Shown here: positions 25,179 to 33,061 of the stretch, piece after piece
How the letters are laid out: each line of letters opens with the position of its first letter
Position numbering within the stretch: position 1 is the first letter of the stretch
Origin: NCEH01 sp043195195
GTDB lineage: Bacteria; Pseudomonadota; Alphaproteobacteria; Rhizobiales; Xanthobacteraceae
NCBI RefSeq assembly: GCF_043195195.1
Contig: NZ_JBAFWT010000019.1
Coordinates: 1 to 64,000 of the forward strand
Length of the DNA: 64,000 nucleotides
Direction: 5' to 3'
The notes under the pieces: model-generated
What the model was told of the DNA's origin: nothing
Seen by the model: only the letters and a program-made list of their open reading frames with translations
Database searches by the model: none
Made by a program: the position numbers and the translations under genes

Positions 25179-25940
25179 ATGCCGATGCCTGGGAATGGCA
25201 CGACGAAGCAACCCCCGGGCTGTGAGGCTTGCTTCGCGCGGGCTAACCGGGGTTTGTGCGGCGATTGCCAGCCGGGATCGCCCTGTGTGATCGCGAGTTA
25301 CAAATCTGCTGATCGGGAATTCAAGGCCGGCCAGGATCTCTTCAGCCTCGGTGAGCCGTGCGATTCGATCTACAATCTCCTTGAAGGTTGGGTCATTCTC
25401 TATAATTTATTGGAAGATGGGCGACGGCAGATTTTGCACTTCGCATTGCCGGGCGCCGTGCTTGGATTCCATCCCGGCGGCGGCGCGATGATGACATTTG
25501 GCGCGCAAGCCTTGACGGATATCGTCGTCAGCACAATTCCGCGCAAGGCGCTTCCACCGATCGTCAAACAGCAGCCGGAGTTCGGTCTGCGGCTTGCCTG
25601 GCTGATCGCGCGCGATTGCACCCTGGCTTATGACCGTCTTACCAGCATTGGGCGGCATTCAGCCCGTGAGCGCGTTGCCCACCTGCTGCTCAAGCTGTTC
25701 GTCCGCTACCGCGCGCAATGGCCGGGCAGTCATATCGAGGAGATGCATCTTCCGCTGACCCAAGAAGATATCGGAGATGCGACGGGTCTGACCTTCGTTC
25801 ATGTCAACCGGGTGCTAAGGGATCTGCGAAAGGATAGGATCCTGGAATTCCATTATCGACGGCTCCGGATCCTCGATCCGGACAAACTCGTCGACGTTGC
25901 AGGTCTTGACCCTCAACTCGTGATGTCTTGGATCCGCTGA
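25179..25940 (+). CDS. Crp/Fnr-family transcriptional regulator
   Basis: The 253-residue protein has a Cys-rich N-terminus (Cys15, 18, 27, 30, 36), a cyclic-nucleotide-like beta-roll starting at EFKAGQDLFSLGEPCDSIY with Cys61, and a C-terminal winged helix with LPLTQEDIGDATGLT. The start ATG 25179 follows AAAGGA. FNR uses Cys ligands in a C-X2-C-X5-C array plus a distant Cys, so an iron-sulphur sensor is possible but not proven. The recognition helix reads VHVNRVLRDL; the Glu and Ser that read TTGAT in FNR are Val and Asn here. It may therefore not bind the nearby boxes. Confidence 0.88.
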   Translation: MPMPGNGTTKQPPGCEACFARANRGLCGDCQPGSPCVIASYKSADREFKAGQDLFSLGEPCDSIYNLLEGWVILYNLLEDGRRQILHFALPGAVLGFHPGGGAMMTFGAQALTDIVVSTIPRKALPPIVKQQPEFGLRLAWLIARDCTLAYDRLTSIGRHSARERVAHLLLKLFVRYRAQWPGSHIEEMHLPLTQEDIGDATGLTFVHVNRVLRDLRKDRILEFHYRRLRILDPDKLVDVAGLDPQLVMSWIR

Positions 25941-26346
25941 TGGATGATCGGCCGGGACAATATGGGATGGAGCGGGCGGAATGTCCGATCCAGCCTTGTT
26001 GCGAGCTGCCGCGTCATGCTCCTTCGGCTCCATTGTTGCGCAAAGACAACCGCTGATCTTCCGTCACCAGCGGCCCCTTTGCGTTGCGGCGTCACGGGTC
26101 GCGTCTGCGCCCAAAGATGCGATCTTGCTCCACGACGAGCCTGTCCGTGAATATCCCATCGGGCAGCCGAAGCCGAATTTGCCGCCTTGTCTGGCATGGT
26201 CTCCACCCGAACCGTCTGTCCGGCCGACAGGTCCGCGCACCTATTGAAGTCAGCGCAAGCGACCTTCTCGGAACAGAGCGCCGTCTCCTCCCGCGGAAAC
26301 GTTCAATCGCACCGGCTTGCCATGGCGAACGACGACGGTGTCAAGC
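25941..26346. other. Convergent intergenic region
   Basis: This lies between the stops of the Crp/Fnr gene and the leftward DUF3141 gene. No terminator hairpin with a T run, repeat or conserved frame was recognised. Short frames on both strands look spurious. Confidence 0.5.
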
Positions 26347-28167
26347 CTATACCGCCGGTGGCGCTGCTGGCCGAGCCGAGGCGGGAACATCGTAAAGCGC
26401 CTGGAAGACCCGTTCCTCCGTCGCGTCGCGCTGCCTGCGGCCGTTTTCGATCACCTCGGAGACACGGTCAATCGCCTCCCGCTCACGACGGAGATTGGCA
26501 TCGTCCTCCGGCAGCGGCTGGCGGCGCTGCTCGATCAGACGCGCGAGCGCAGCGACGCCATGCATCCACGGACTGAAGGATTCCGACAGCAGGTAACGGC
26601 TCGTGCGCATCGGATGGAGCCATTCGAGCGTCGCTGCGGTCCAGGGATTGGAGGCCATGCGCACGAACGGGCTGACCATGGTCTTGTAGAATTGCTCGTT
26701 CACCTCTGAAAGATGGCGAACCTGCTCGAACTCCGCGCGCGGCGTCGCGAACCGAAGATCCTCGACACGCCGCTCTTCGAACCGGACCGAGTATTCCGGC
26801 TTATGGCAGTCGGGATTGCCGGTCGGATTGTCGATCTTCATCTCGTAGAGACCGGGGGCGAGGGTCTCGATTTCGCCGAGGCTTTCGAGGATCGCGCGAT
26901 GTTCGAACCGCGCCACCTTGGCTGACACGAAAATGCCGAGATGGCCCGCATGGGGGTTCGTCAGGTAGACAATGCGCTGACCGGCGGCCTTGAGATCGCT
27001 CGTATCCTTGTACACCACCGGGATCCAGCCGAGCGCCTGGTGCGGCGGGGTGATGTTGTCGCCGTAGGACGCGAAGATCACCAGCGGATTGCGAATACGC
27101 CGAAGGTCGGCGACGCAACCCTCGCAGATCCGCATCTTGCCCTCCTCGAGGCGATTGCCGATGAAGAGGTTCTCGACGATGGCGACGATCTCTTCCCGGC
27201 TGAGGAAATAGAAGCCATTCCACCACCGCTCGAACTCGAGGAAGCGCTCCCGCTCCGTGTCGACATGCGTAAACAGGTTGGCGTATTTCTCCCAGACGGC
27301 TTCGGGCTGAAGGTTTTCGAAATTGAAGGCGAGCCACGCACCGTCCAGGCGGCCGTCGTTGAGATCGGCGAGAAGGTGGGTGGCCCAGACGCCGCCGAGC
27401 AGCCCGCCCGCGATCCGCATCGGATTGACGCCCGATTCTCCCGCCCAATAGGAGAGCGGAGAGCCGTTGAGCACGGCGGGGCCGACCAAGCCTTCGCAAT
27501 CCGCCGAGAGCAGGGTGATCGCCCAGCCGGCCTGACAGTTGCCATAGAGCACCGGAGGCTTGCCGGGGTGACGTTTGACCACGTCCTCGACGAAGCGTCC
27601 GAGCGCATGCAGCACATCCGCCAGGGTCTGGCCCACGCAGGGTTCCGGAAAGAAGGAAACGAAATAGACCGGATAGCCCTCGTGCATGGCGATCCCAACC
27701 TCGGAGTCGCGCTTGAAGCCGCCGATGCCGGGCCCATGGCCGGCTCGAGGGTCGAGGATGACGACGGGTGGCTTCGCCGGATCGATACAATCCTCGATGC
27801 AATCGTCGCCGATCCGGGTGATCCGCAGGAGGGCGTAGTTGACAGGTCGTTCGAAACGGCGGGCATCGACCAGCGTCTCATAGTCGAAGTCGAGAAGCGG
27901 CGGTTTGCCGGCGCGCTCATGGGCGATCATGTTGTTGGCACGCTGGCGCAGCGTGTCCCAAAACAGAATCGACCGTTCAAAGACATCCCTCTGATAGGCC
28001 AAGGGATCACCGATGTTGATCGGCAGCCCGGCTGGATTCGCCGCGACGGCCGGTTCCAGGCTTTTCACCGTAGCGGCCGCTACGGTAGCCCGCCGAACAG
28101 CCAATTGCCGACCCGGCGACGCCTTCGGCTGGTCAATCAGCGCGGAATCCGATCTTGCTTCGGCCAT
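26347..28167 (-). CDS. DUF3141 alpha/beta-hydrolase, candidate PHA synthase-like protein
   Basis: This 606-residue protein is in a phaB-phaA-phasin gene run that has no ordinary phaC. Its core has the features of a PHA synthase: VVILDPRAGHGPGI and HEGYPVYFVSFFP before the nucleophile, GNCQAGW with Cys211 as a G-x-C-x-A-G lipase-like box, Asp370 in SYGDNITPP, and His409 in PHAGHLGIF. The Cys-to-Asp spacing of 159 resembles 161 in Cupriavidus necator PhaC; Asp-to-His is 39 rather than 28. DUF3141 has no settled function. The start is chosen at ATG 28167 (GGAG six bases upstream); ATG 28182 is an alternative. Confidence 0.85.
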   Translation of the reverse strand: MAEARSDSALIDQPKASPGRQLAVRRATVAAATVKSLEPAVAANPAGLPINIGDPLAYQRDVFERSILFWDTLRQRANNMIAHERAGKPPLLDFDYETLVDARRFERPVNYALLRITRIGDDCIEDCIDPAKPPVVILDPRAGHGPGIGGFKRDSEVGIAMHEGYPVYFVSFFPEPCVGQTLADVLHALGRFVEDVVKRHPGKPPVLYGNCQAGWAITLLSADCEGLVGPAVLNGSPLSYWAGESGVNPMRIAGGLLGGVWATHLLADLNDGRLDGAWLAFNFENLQPEAVWEKYANLFTHVDTERERFLEFERWWNGFYFLSREEIVAIVENLFIGNRLEEGKMRICEGCVADLRRIRNPLVIFASYGDNITPPHQALGWIPVVYKDTSDLKAAGQRIVYLTNPHAGHLGIFVSAKVARFEHRAILESLGEIETLAPGLYEMKIDNPTGNPDCHKPEYSVRFEERRVEDLRFATPRAEFEQVRHLSEVNEQFYKTMVSPFVRMASNPWTAATLEWLHPMRTSRYLLSESFSPWMHGVAALARLIEQRRQPLPEDDANLRREREAIDRVSEVIENGRRQRDATEERVFQALYDVPASARPAAPPAV

Positions 28168-28294
28168 CACCATCTCCATCATCTGATCTTTAGGGCGAGG
28201 AAGTTGAACAGCGGCCAGAAATCCGGCTGCTGTGCCAGCCGCACGCCACGGTCTCGGCAAGACCCCGCGGGACGCTCTTCAACACTATATGCGG

Positions 28295-28732
28295 CTAGGA
28301 TGCCTTGACGCTGCTTCCGGCGTCAGGGGTTCCATTTGCCTGCCGACGGATTTCGCCTGCGGTCTCCCGTGCCATGGTCGCACAGTAGTCTTGGACCTTC
28401 TGCGAGAGATCGAGCCAAGTCTTCGTCTGCAATGACGTCTCTTCCAGGATGGCCGCCATGACGCTCGATTCCGCCGCGATCACATCCTGCGGTCGCCGGC
28501 ACTGCACGAATTCCAGAAGCGAGCGTCCGATCCGCTCATTGGCGCCAAGGAGAGTGCTCATCTGAGCGCTGTATGTCTCGCCATAGGCCTTCTGCAGATC
28601 GGACGTGAAGGCCTGGAACCGTTTGAACTGGCCGTCGAGCTTGCCGGTACTGTCGGCGCCCGACAGTCCCCACCATGCGAATACAGCGTTCATGCGATCG
28701 AAACCAACTGGCGCCTCATTCTTCGTGGCCAT
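28295..28732 (-). CDS. phaP: Phasin-family protein
   Basis: The 145-residue helical protein has the phasin pattern: a central amphipathic region with FKRFQAFTSDLQKAYGETY and later LDLSQKVQDYCATMARE. Phasins coat PHB granules. The ATG at 28732 follows AAGGAG. It lies between phaA and the DUF3141 gene, 84 bases after phaA, and supports a PHB function for the run. Confidence 0.82.
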   Translation of the reverse strand: MATKNEAPVGFDRMNAVFAWWGLSGADSTGKLDGQFKRFQAFTSDLQKAYGETYSAQMSTLLGANERIGRSLLEFVQCRRPQDVIAAESSVMAAILEETSLQTKTWLDLSQKVQDYCATMARETAGEIRRQANGTPDAGSSVKAS

Positions 28733-28816
28733 TGTTCTCTCCTTCATTGTTTCGTTGCAGTTTCAGGAACGCGACGTTCGATTTACTGTGATGGGTCGCA
28801 TTTTGCGCTCTCGCGG

Positions 28817-30004
28817 TCAGTGGATAGCCTCAAGCGCCAAAGCGACCCCCTGACCGCCGCCGATGCACAGCGTCACCAATCCGCGGCGGAGACCGTCCCG
28901 GTGCATCGCGTGAAGGAGGCGGGTCGTCAGCACGGCTCCTGTCGCACCGATCGGATGGCCATGTGCTATGGCGCCGCCCTCGACATTGACGATGTCCTCC
29001 GGGAGCCCGAGCTCTCCGATGAGCGCCAGGACGATCGCAGCGAAGGCCTCGTTGATTTCCACCCGCTCGACGTCGCCGAGGGTCCAGCCAGCGCGATCCA
29101 AGGCCTGCCGAACCGCGGGAACCGGCCCGAGACCGAACAGGCCGGGTTCGACCGCGCCGACCCCGAAGGCCACAAGACGGGCCATCGGCGTCAGGCCGTG
29201 CTTCTCGGCCCAGCGGACATCCGCAACGATCATGCCTGCGGCGCCGCTGTTGAGGCCCGGTGCATTGCCGGCGGTGATGGTCCCATCCTTGCGGAAAGCC
29301 GGCTTCAACTTGGCCAGCGACTCCAGCGTTGCGTCCGGGCGGTTGTGCTCATCCTTGTCGAAGATCGTCGGCCCCTTGCGACCGGGGATTTCGATCGGCG
29401 CGATCTCGGCATTGAACTTGCCGGCCGCCTGCGCCGCGCCGAAGCGTTGCTGCGTTCGCTCCGCCCAGCGGTCCTGCGCCTCGCGCGTCACCTGAAACTT
29501 ACTGACGAGATCCTCGGTCACCAAGCCCGAGTGGTGATCGGAAAAGGCGTCGTTGAGGCCGTCGCGCAGCATGCAGTCGTAGATCTGGGCATCGCCCATG
29601 CGGTAGCCCCACCGTCCGCCCGACATCAGGTAGGGCGATTGGTCCATGTTCTCCATGCCGCCGGCGATGGCGCTCTCGGCGAGGCCGAGCATGATCTCCT
29701 GCGCGGCGGTCGCGATCGCCTGCGCACCCGAACCACACACCCGGTTGATGGTCATCGCCGGAACGCCGGCCGGAACGCCGGCCTTGATCGCCGCCTGCCG
29801 CGCCGGGTTCATCTTGGCGCCGGCCTGGACGACCTGCCCCATCACCACGGCGCCGATCGCACCGTCTGCGATCTTCGCGCGGATCAATATTTCCTTGATC
29901 ACGGCGGCCCCGAGCTCGGGGGCGCCTATGTCTTTCAGCGTTCCGCCATACGTGCCGATGGCTGTCCGCACCGGGGTGCAGAGCACGACGTTCGACTGTG
30001 CCAT
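28817..30004 (-). CDS. phaA: Acetyl-CoA C-acetyltransferase (beta-ketothiolase)
   Basis: The 395-residue thiolase joins two acetyl-CoA to acetoacetyl-CoA for PHB. The acyl-accepting Cys90 lies in NRVCGSGAQA, the His in GGAIAHGHPIGATGA and the second Cys in CIGGGQGVAL. Full length for the family. ATG 30004 is 31 bases after phaB, in the same orientation. Confidence 0.94.
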   Translation of the reverse strand: MAQSNVVLCTPVRTAIGTYGGTLKDIGAPELGAAVIKEILIRAKIADGAIGAVVMGQVVQAGAKMNPARQAAIKAGVPAGVPAMTINRVCGSGAQAIATAAQEIMLGLAESAIAGGMENMDQSPYLMSGGRWGYRMGDAQIYDCMLRDGLNDAFSDHHSGLVTEDLVSKFQVTREAQDRWAERTQQRFGAAQAAGKFNAEIAPIEIPGRKGPTIFDKDEHNRPDATLESLAKLKPAFRKDGTITAGNAPGLNSGAAGMIVADVRWAEKHGLTPMARLVAFGVGAVEPGLFGLGPVPAVRQALDRAGWTLGDVERVEINEAFAAIVLALIGELGLPEDIVNVEGGAIAHGHPIGATGAVLTTRLLHAMHRDGLRRGLVTLCIGGGQGVALALEAIH

Positions 30005-30035
30005 GTGGATGTCCTTTCGATTTCCCGGGGGGGGC

Positions 30036-30779
30036 CTATGCCATGTACTGGCCGCCATTGGCGGTGACCGTCGAGCCAGTGATGAACGTTGCCTCCTCGC
30101 TCACCAGGAACTGGACGATGCGTGCGACCTCGTCGGCATTGCCCAGCCGCCCGACAGGGATTTGCCCCTCGATCCTTGCGAGAACATCTTCAGACATGGC
30201 ACCGACCATGTCCGTCGCGATGTAGCCGGGCGCGACCGCGTTCACGGTGATGCCCCTCGACGCCGTCTCGAGCGCGAGCGCTTTGGTGAAACCAAGGATG
30301 CCAGCCTTCGCGGCTGCATAGTTGGTCTGACCAAGCTGCCCCTTCTGACCGTTGATCGAGGAAATATTGACGATCCGGCCGAAGCCGTGATCACGCATGG
30401 CGCCGATGACTGCTCGGCACATGTTGAAGCAGGAGGTGAGGTCGGTCGCGATGACCTCGCCCCACTGGGCAGATGTCATCTTGTGCAGCATGGCATCGCG
30501 GGTGATGCCCGCATTGTTGACGAGGATCTCAACCGGTCCGCCGAGGTCGTTCGCCACGCTGGCCACGCCATCCTGGCAGGCGTCAAAATCGGCAACATCC
30601 CATTTGTAGACTGGGATACCGGTATCGCCCGAGAACGCGTCGGCCGCTGTCGCGTTGCCGTGGTAGACGGCCGCAACCGCGTATCCCGCGTTCTTGAAGC
30701 GACGCGCAATCGCGGCGCCGATCCCTCGCGTTCCGCCGGTGATGATCGCCACGCGCTTGGTGAGGTCATCTGCATTCAT
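30036..30779 (-). CDS. phaB: Acetoacetyl-CoA reductase (SDR family)
   Basis: The 247-residue short-chain dehydrogenase reduces acetoacetyl-CoA to 3-hydroxybutyryl-CoA. It has the Rossmann motif GGTRGIG, NNAG, and the catalytic Ser with Tyr-x3-Lys in NISSINGQKGQ and NYAAAKAG. The proline-containing C-terminus is typical of PhaB. It begins four bases after the sigma-factor stop, so the two are coupled. Confidence 0.93.
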   Translation of the reverse strand: MNADDLTKRVAIITGGTRGIGAAIARRFKNAGYAVAAVYHGNATAADAFSGDTGIPVYKWDVADFDACQDGVASVANDLGGPVEILVNNAGITRDAMLHKMTSAQWGEVIATDLTSCFNMCRAVIGAMRDHGFGRIVNISSINGQKGQLGQTNYAAAKAGILGFTKALALETASRGITVNAVAPGYIATDMVGAMSEDVLARIEGQIPVGRLGNADEVARIVQFLVSEEATFITGSTVTANGGQYMA

Positions 30780-30783
30780 TGTG

Positions 30784-31464
30784 TTATCCGTTCTCAGGCG
30801 GCGTCTTGGTCTCGTCAGCGAGGCCCCGAGCTCGCCGGCGAATGCGCTCGGCCTCATCGCACCGGCAATCGAGGAAGCCGTGGACCGGACAGGTCAGGCA
30901 CATTTCCTCGAGCCTCTTGCGGAGCGCCTGGCGCCCGCGGTGAAGCCGGACCGCGATGTTGTTGAGCGTGGTGCCGAGGCTCGCGGCGATCCGATCCCGC
31001 GGCTCGCCAAGAATGTCGGAGCGCCAGACGACATCGGCATATTCGGGCTTGAGCGTCGGCAGCAATTTATGGAGGCAGTTGCAGACGGCCTCATCGGTTT
31101 CTCGATCCGGCTCGATCGCGAGGTTCTCGACGTCCGACTGCTCCATGTCGACCTCCCGGCGACGCCGTCTGATGGCGCGTCGCTGGTGATCGACGAGTGT
31201 CGTCGCCAGTATGCGCCCGAGCCAACCGCGTACCGTGCGGACGTCCCGCAATTGCCAGGCGCGCTCGATCGCCCGGAGCGAGAACTGCTGCAACAACTCT
31301 TCAGCCTCGTCCCGGCTGCCCACCCGATGATGCAAAAAGACCAGAAACTCCTCGCGTGCCTCGACAAGCGCTCGTCGTACAGCCGCGTCCGCTGGTTTTG
31401 CGGCGTCCTCTCCTTCCGGATCACTGCCCGAATGCTGGGCATCCGTCTCACGCCTGTTGGTCAT
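30784..31464 (-). CDS. ECF-type RNA polymerase sigma factor with C-terminal Cys motif
   Basis: The 226-residue protein has sigma-70 region 2 (DEAEELLQQFSLRAIERAW, then GWLGRILATTLVDHQRR) and region 4 (LKPEYADVVWRSDILGEP, IAASLGTTLNNIAVRLHRGR). After region 4 it ends in CLTCPVHGFLDCRCDEAER, a Cys/His cluster that could bind zinc or sense redox state. It heads the leftward PHB run and is four bases from phaB. No separate anti-sigma gene is near. It probably controls a stress or storage regulon, possibly its own operon. Confidence 0.88.
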   Translation of the reverse strand: MTNRRETDAQHSGSDPEGEDAAKPADAAVRRALVEAREEFLVFLHHRVGSRDEAEELLQQFSLRAIERAWQLRDVRTVRGWLGRILATTLVDHQRRAIRRRRREVDMEQSDVENLAIEPDRETDEAVCNCLHKLLPTLKPEYADVVWRSDILGEPRDRIAASLGTTLNNIAVRLHRGRQALRKRLEEMCLTCPVHGFLDCRCDEAERIRRRARGLADETKTPPENG

Positions 31465-31484
31465 CGTCCAGCCAGATCTTTCAA

Positions 31485-31517
31485 TGGCAGAGACGTCCTC
31501 TTGAGACGTCTCTGCCA
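31485..31517. repeat. Perfect 13-bp inverted repeat upstream of the sigma gene
   Basis: TGGCAGAGACGTC and GACGTCTCTGCCA flank a 7-base loop. The right edge of the repeat is 53 bases and its left edge 20 bases before the sigma ATG at 31464. It could be an operator or a 5' leader hairpin. No T run follows on either strand, so it is not a typical terminator. Confidence 0.7.
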
Positions 31518-31562
31518 AAACCAGACAGGATTTAACGTTACGGCAGCGACCGCTCACGTTCT

Positions 31563-31576
31563 TTAACGCAGATCAA
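31563..31576 (-). promoter_or_regulatory. FNR/FixK-type box 4, sigma-PHB unit
   Basis: On the minus strand it reads TTGATCTGCGTTAA, 98 bases upstream of the sigma-factor start and upstream of the 13-bp inverted repeat. Confidence 0.55.
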
Positions 31577-31727
31577 GCTTTCTGTTGCCGGTCGTCGCTA
31601 CGAATCCGTCTCGGATATCAGCCTTTTCGCCGCGATGGGCTGCTGTCCTGGCGGGATCGGAACGGACCGAACCCTCGCTGGCACATCGTGCGCCATCTTA
31701 GGTCTTTGGCCAGCGGTGGGAGAGCAA

Positions 31728-32198
31728 ATGACCATGCGAGCAATGAGCGTCGGGGTGGCGCTGGGTCTGATTCTGCTTTCTGGATCAGCCCACACAGCAA
31801 TGGCGGCCCCTAGCGGCGACAGCAGGGTCGTCGGCGATGTCCAGATCTATATGGGAATCCTGCCGGCGGAATTAGTCCGCGGTCATCAGCAAGGCCACAC
31901 GGAGAATTCCATGCATGGCGGGCAGTCGGCGGCCCGCGGGCAATTCCATATCGTTGTTGCACTCTTCGATGTCAGGAGTGGGCGCCGCCTCACCGGCGCA
32001 GACGTCTCGGCCCGCGTCTCCGAAATCGGCCTTGCGGGGAGCCAGAAGAACCTCAATCCGATGGAGATCGCGGGCACCGAAAGCTACGGCAACTACTTTG
32101 AAATGCAGGGCAATGGACCGTTTCGGATCAGCCTGACAATTCGCCTGCGGGACCAGGCGCAGGACATCAAGGTGGAATTCGAAGAACGGCACCAGTAA
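31728..32198 (+). CDS. Secreted protein with YtkA/FixH-like fold, tentative
   Basis: The 156-residue product starts at ATG 31728 behind GGGAGAG and has a signal peptide ending near AHTAMAA. The mature part reads VQIYMGILPAELVRGH, a His/Gly-rich stretch, then HIVVALFDVRSGRRLTGADV, resembling beta-sandwich YtkA/FixH-like domains. I am not certain of the family. It stands alone, divergent from the sigma-PHB unit. Periplasmic; function unknown. Confidence 0.62.
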   Translation: MTMRAMSVGVALGLILLSGSAHTAMAAPSGDSRVVGDVQIYMGILPAELVRGHQQGHTENSMHGGQSAARGQFHIVVALFDVRSGRRLTGADVSARVSEIGLAGSQKNLNPMEIAGTESYGNYFEMQGNGPFRISLTIRLRDQAQDIKVEFEERHQ

Positions 32199-32623
32199 TA
32201 ACGACTATGAAGTGATCGATCGAGCGCGTCGGTCATGACGATGAACGAGGCGCTGCCATTTGTGACTACGCCGGCCAGAGAGATGAAATCGCAGCGAGTC
32301 GTTCAAATCGAACGGATGCATTTCCACTCGGAAGAATATCAACTCCACAATAGTTCACGGCCAGCGCATATAGCCGATCCCGGGGCCCGTTGGCGCTGGA
32401 CGGGTCGACGCCGGCCACACGAACAGGCTCACTATGATGCAAGACTACATCACTGATCGGGAGCGCCAAGACAAACGCAAGACCGCGGGCTTGCAATCCC
32501 TCACGGCGCGCCCTGCGATTTCCTTCGGAGCTTCGCGCGGCGCAAGTGGCGATCTTTAACCTGCCGCAAAGCTCTCACTGCGATTTCAGCTTTCCTCAGT
32601 GCCTCAGTCGACAGGAGGCAGAC
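32199..32623. other. Intergenic region without a recognised gene
   Basis: No convincing frame, RNA or repeat was found. An open frame of 73 codons at 32235-32456 lacks a ribosome binding site and family resemblance. The last bases carry the AGGAGG of the following gene. Confidence 0.5.
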
Positions 32624-32998
32624 ATGGATTGGATCTCCCAGAACTGGATCTGGATCGCACTTGCAATTGGCGCATTCTTCTTCATGACCCGCATGGGCGG
32701 CCGCGGAATGGGCCGATCGGCACGCCACAGCCACGGAAGCGGGCAAGACGGCCCACCATCCGACGCTGGAGCCGGTCCGCGGTCGGTCCTTGATCCCGTA
32801 AGCCGGCAGTCTGTCAGCGGCAGTTCGTCGATATCTTCGGTCTATCGGGAGCGCGCCTACTATTTCGAGTCCCGCGAAAACCGTGAGGCGTTCGAGGCCG
32901 ATCCCGAAAAGTATCTGACCGGGATGGCTGCTTCGGGCCAAGCGATCGATAACCAGCGCGACGACAACCATCCTCAGCACCACCGACATGGCTGCTAG
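32624..32998 (+). CDS. Membrane-anchored YHS-like domain protein lacking the usual Cys
   Basis: The 124-residue product has an N-terminal membrane helix (MDWISQNWIWIALAIGAFFF), a Gly/His-rich linker and a YHS-type domain: DPVSRQSVSGSSS, then YRERAYYFESRENREAFEADP. In usual YHS domains the first block is DPVCGM and the second has Cys before the Phe; here both are replaced by Ser/Asn. Metal binding by these residues is therefore unlikely, although the end is His-rich with a final Cys. Strong AGGAGG start. Confidence 0.75.
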   Translation: MDWISQNWIWIALAIGAFFFMTRMGGRGMGRSARHSHGSGQDGPPSDAGAGPRSVLDPVSRQSVSGSSSISSVYRERAYYFESRENREAFEADPEKYLTGMAASGQAIDNQRDDNHPQHHRHGC

Positions 32999-33061
32999 GG
33001 CGCAGAGGTCCCGGACCGTTCGGCTTGGTCCCAACACCGGTAGAGAACCTCAGAGGCCGGA

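Noticed and set aside
26941..28308. Long plus-strand frame opposite the DUF3141 gene
   Set aside because: No ribosome binding site or domain; the opposite strand has the conserved hydrolase features.
28820..30067. 415-codon plus-strand frame opposite phaA
   Set aside because: Shadow of phaA, which has all thiolase motifs.
32235..32456. 73-codon plus-strand frame
   Set aside because: No ribosome binding site, no hydrophobic or domain pattern, unusual composition.
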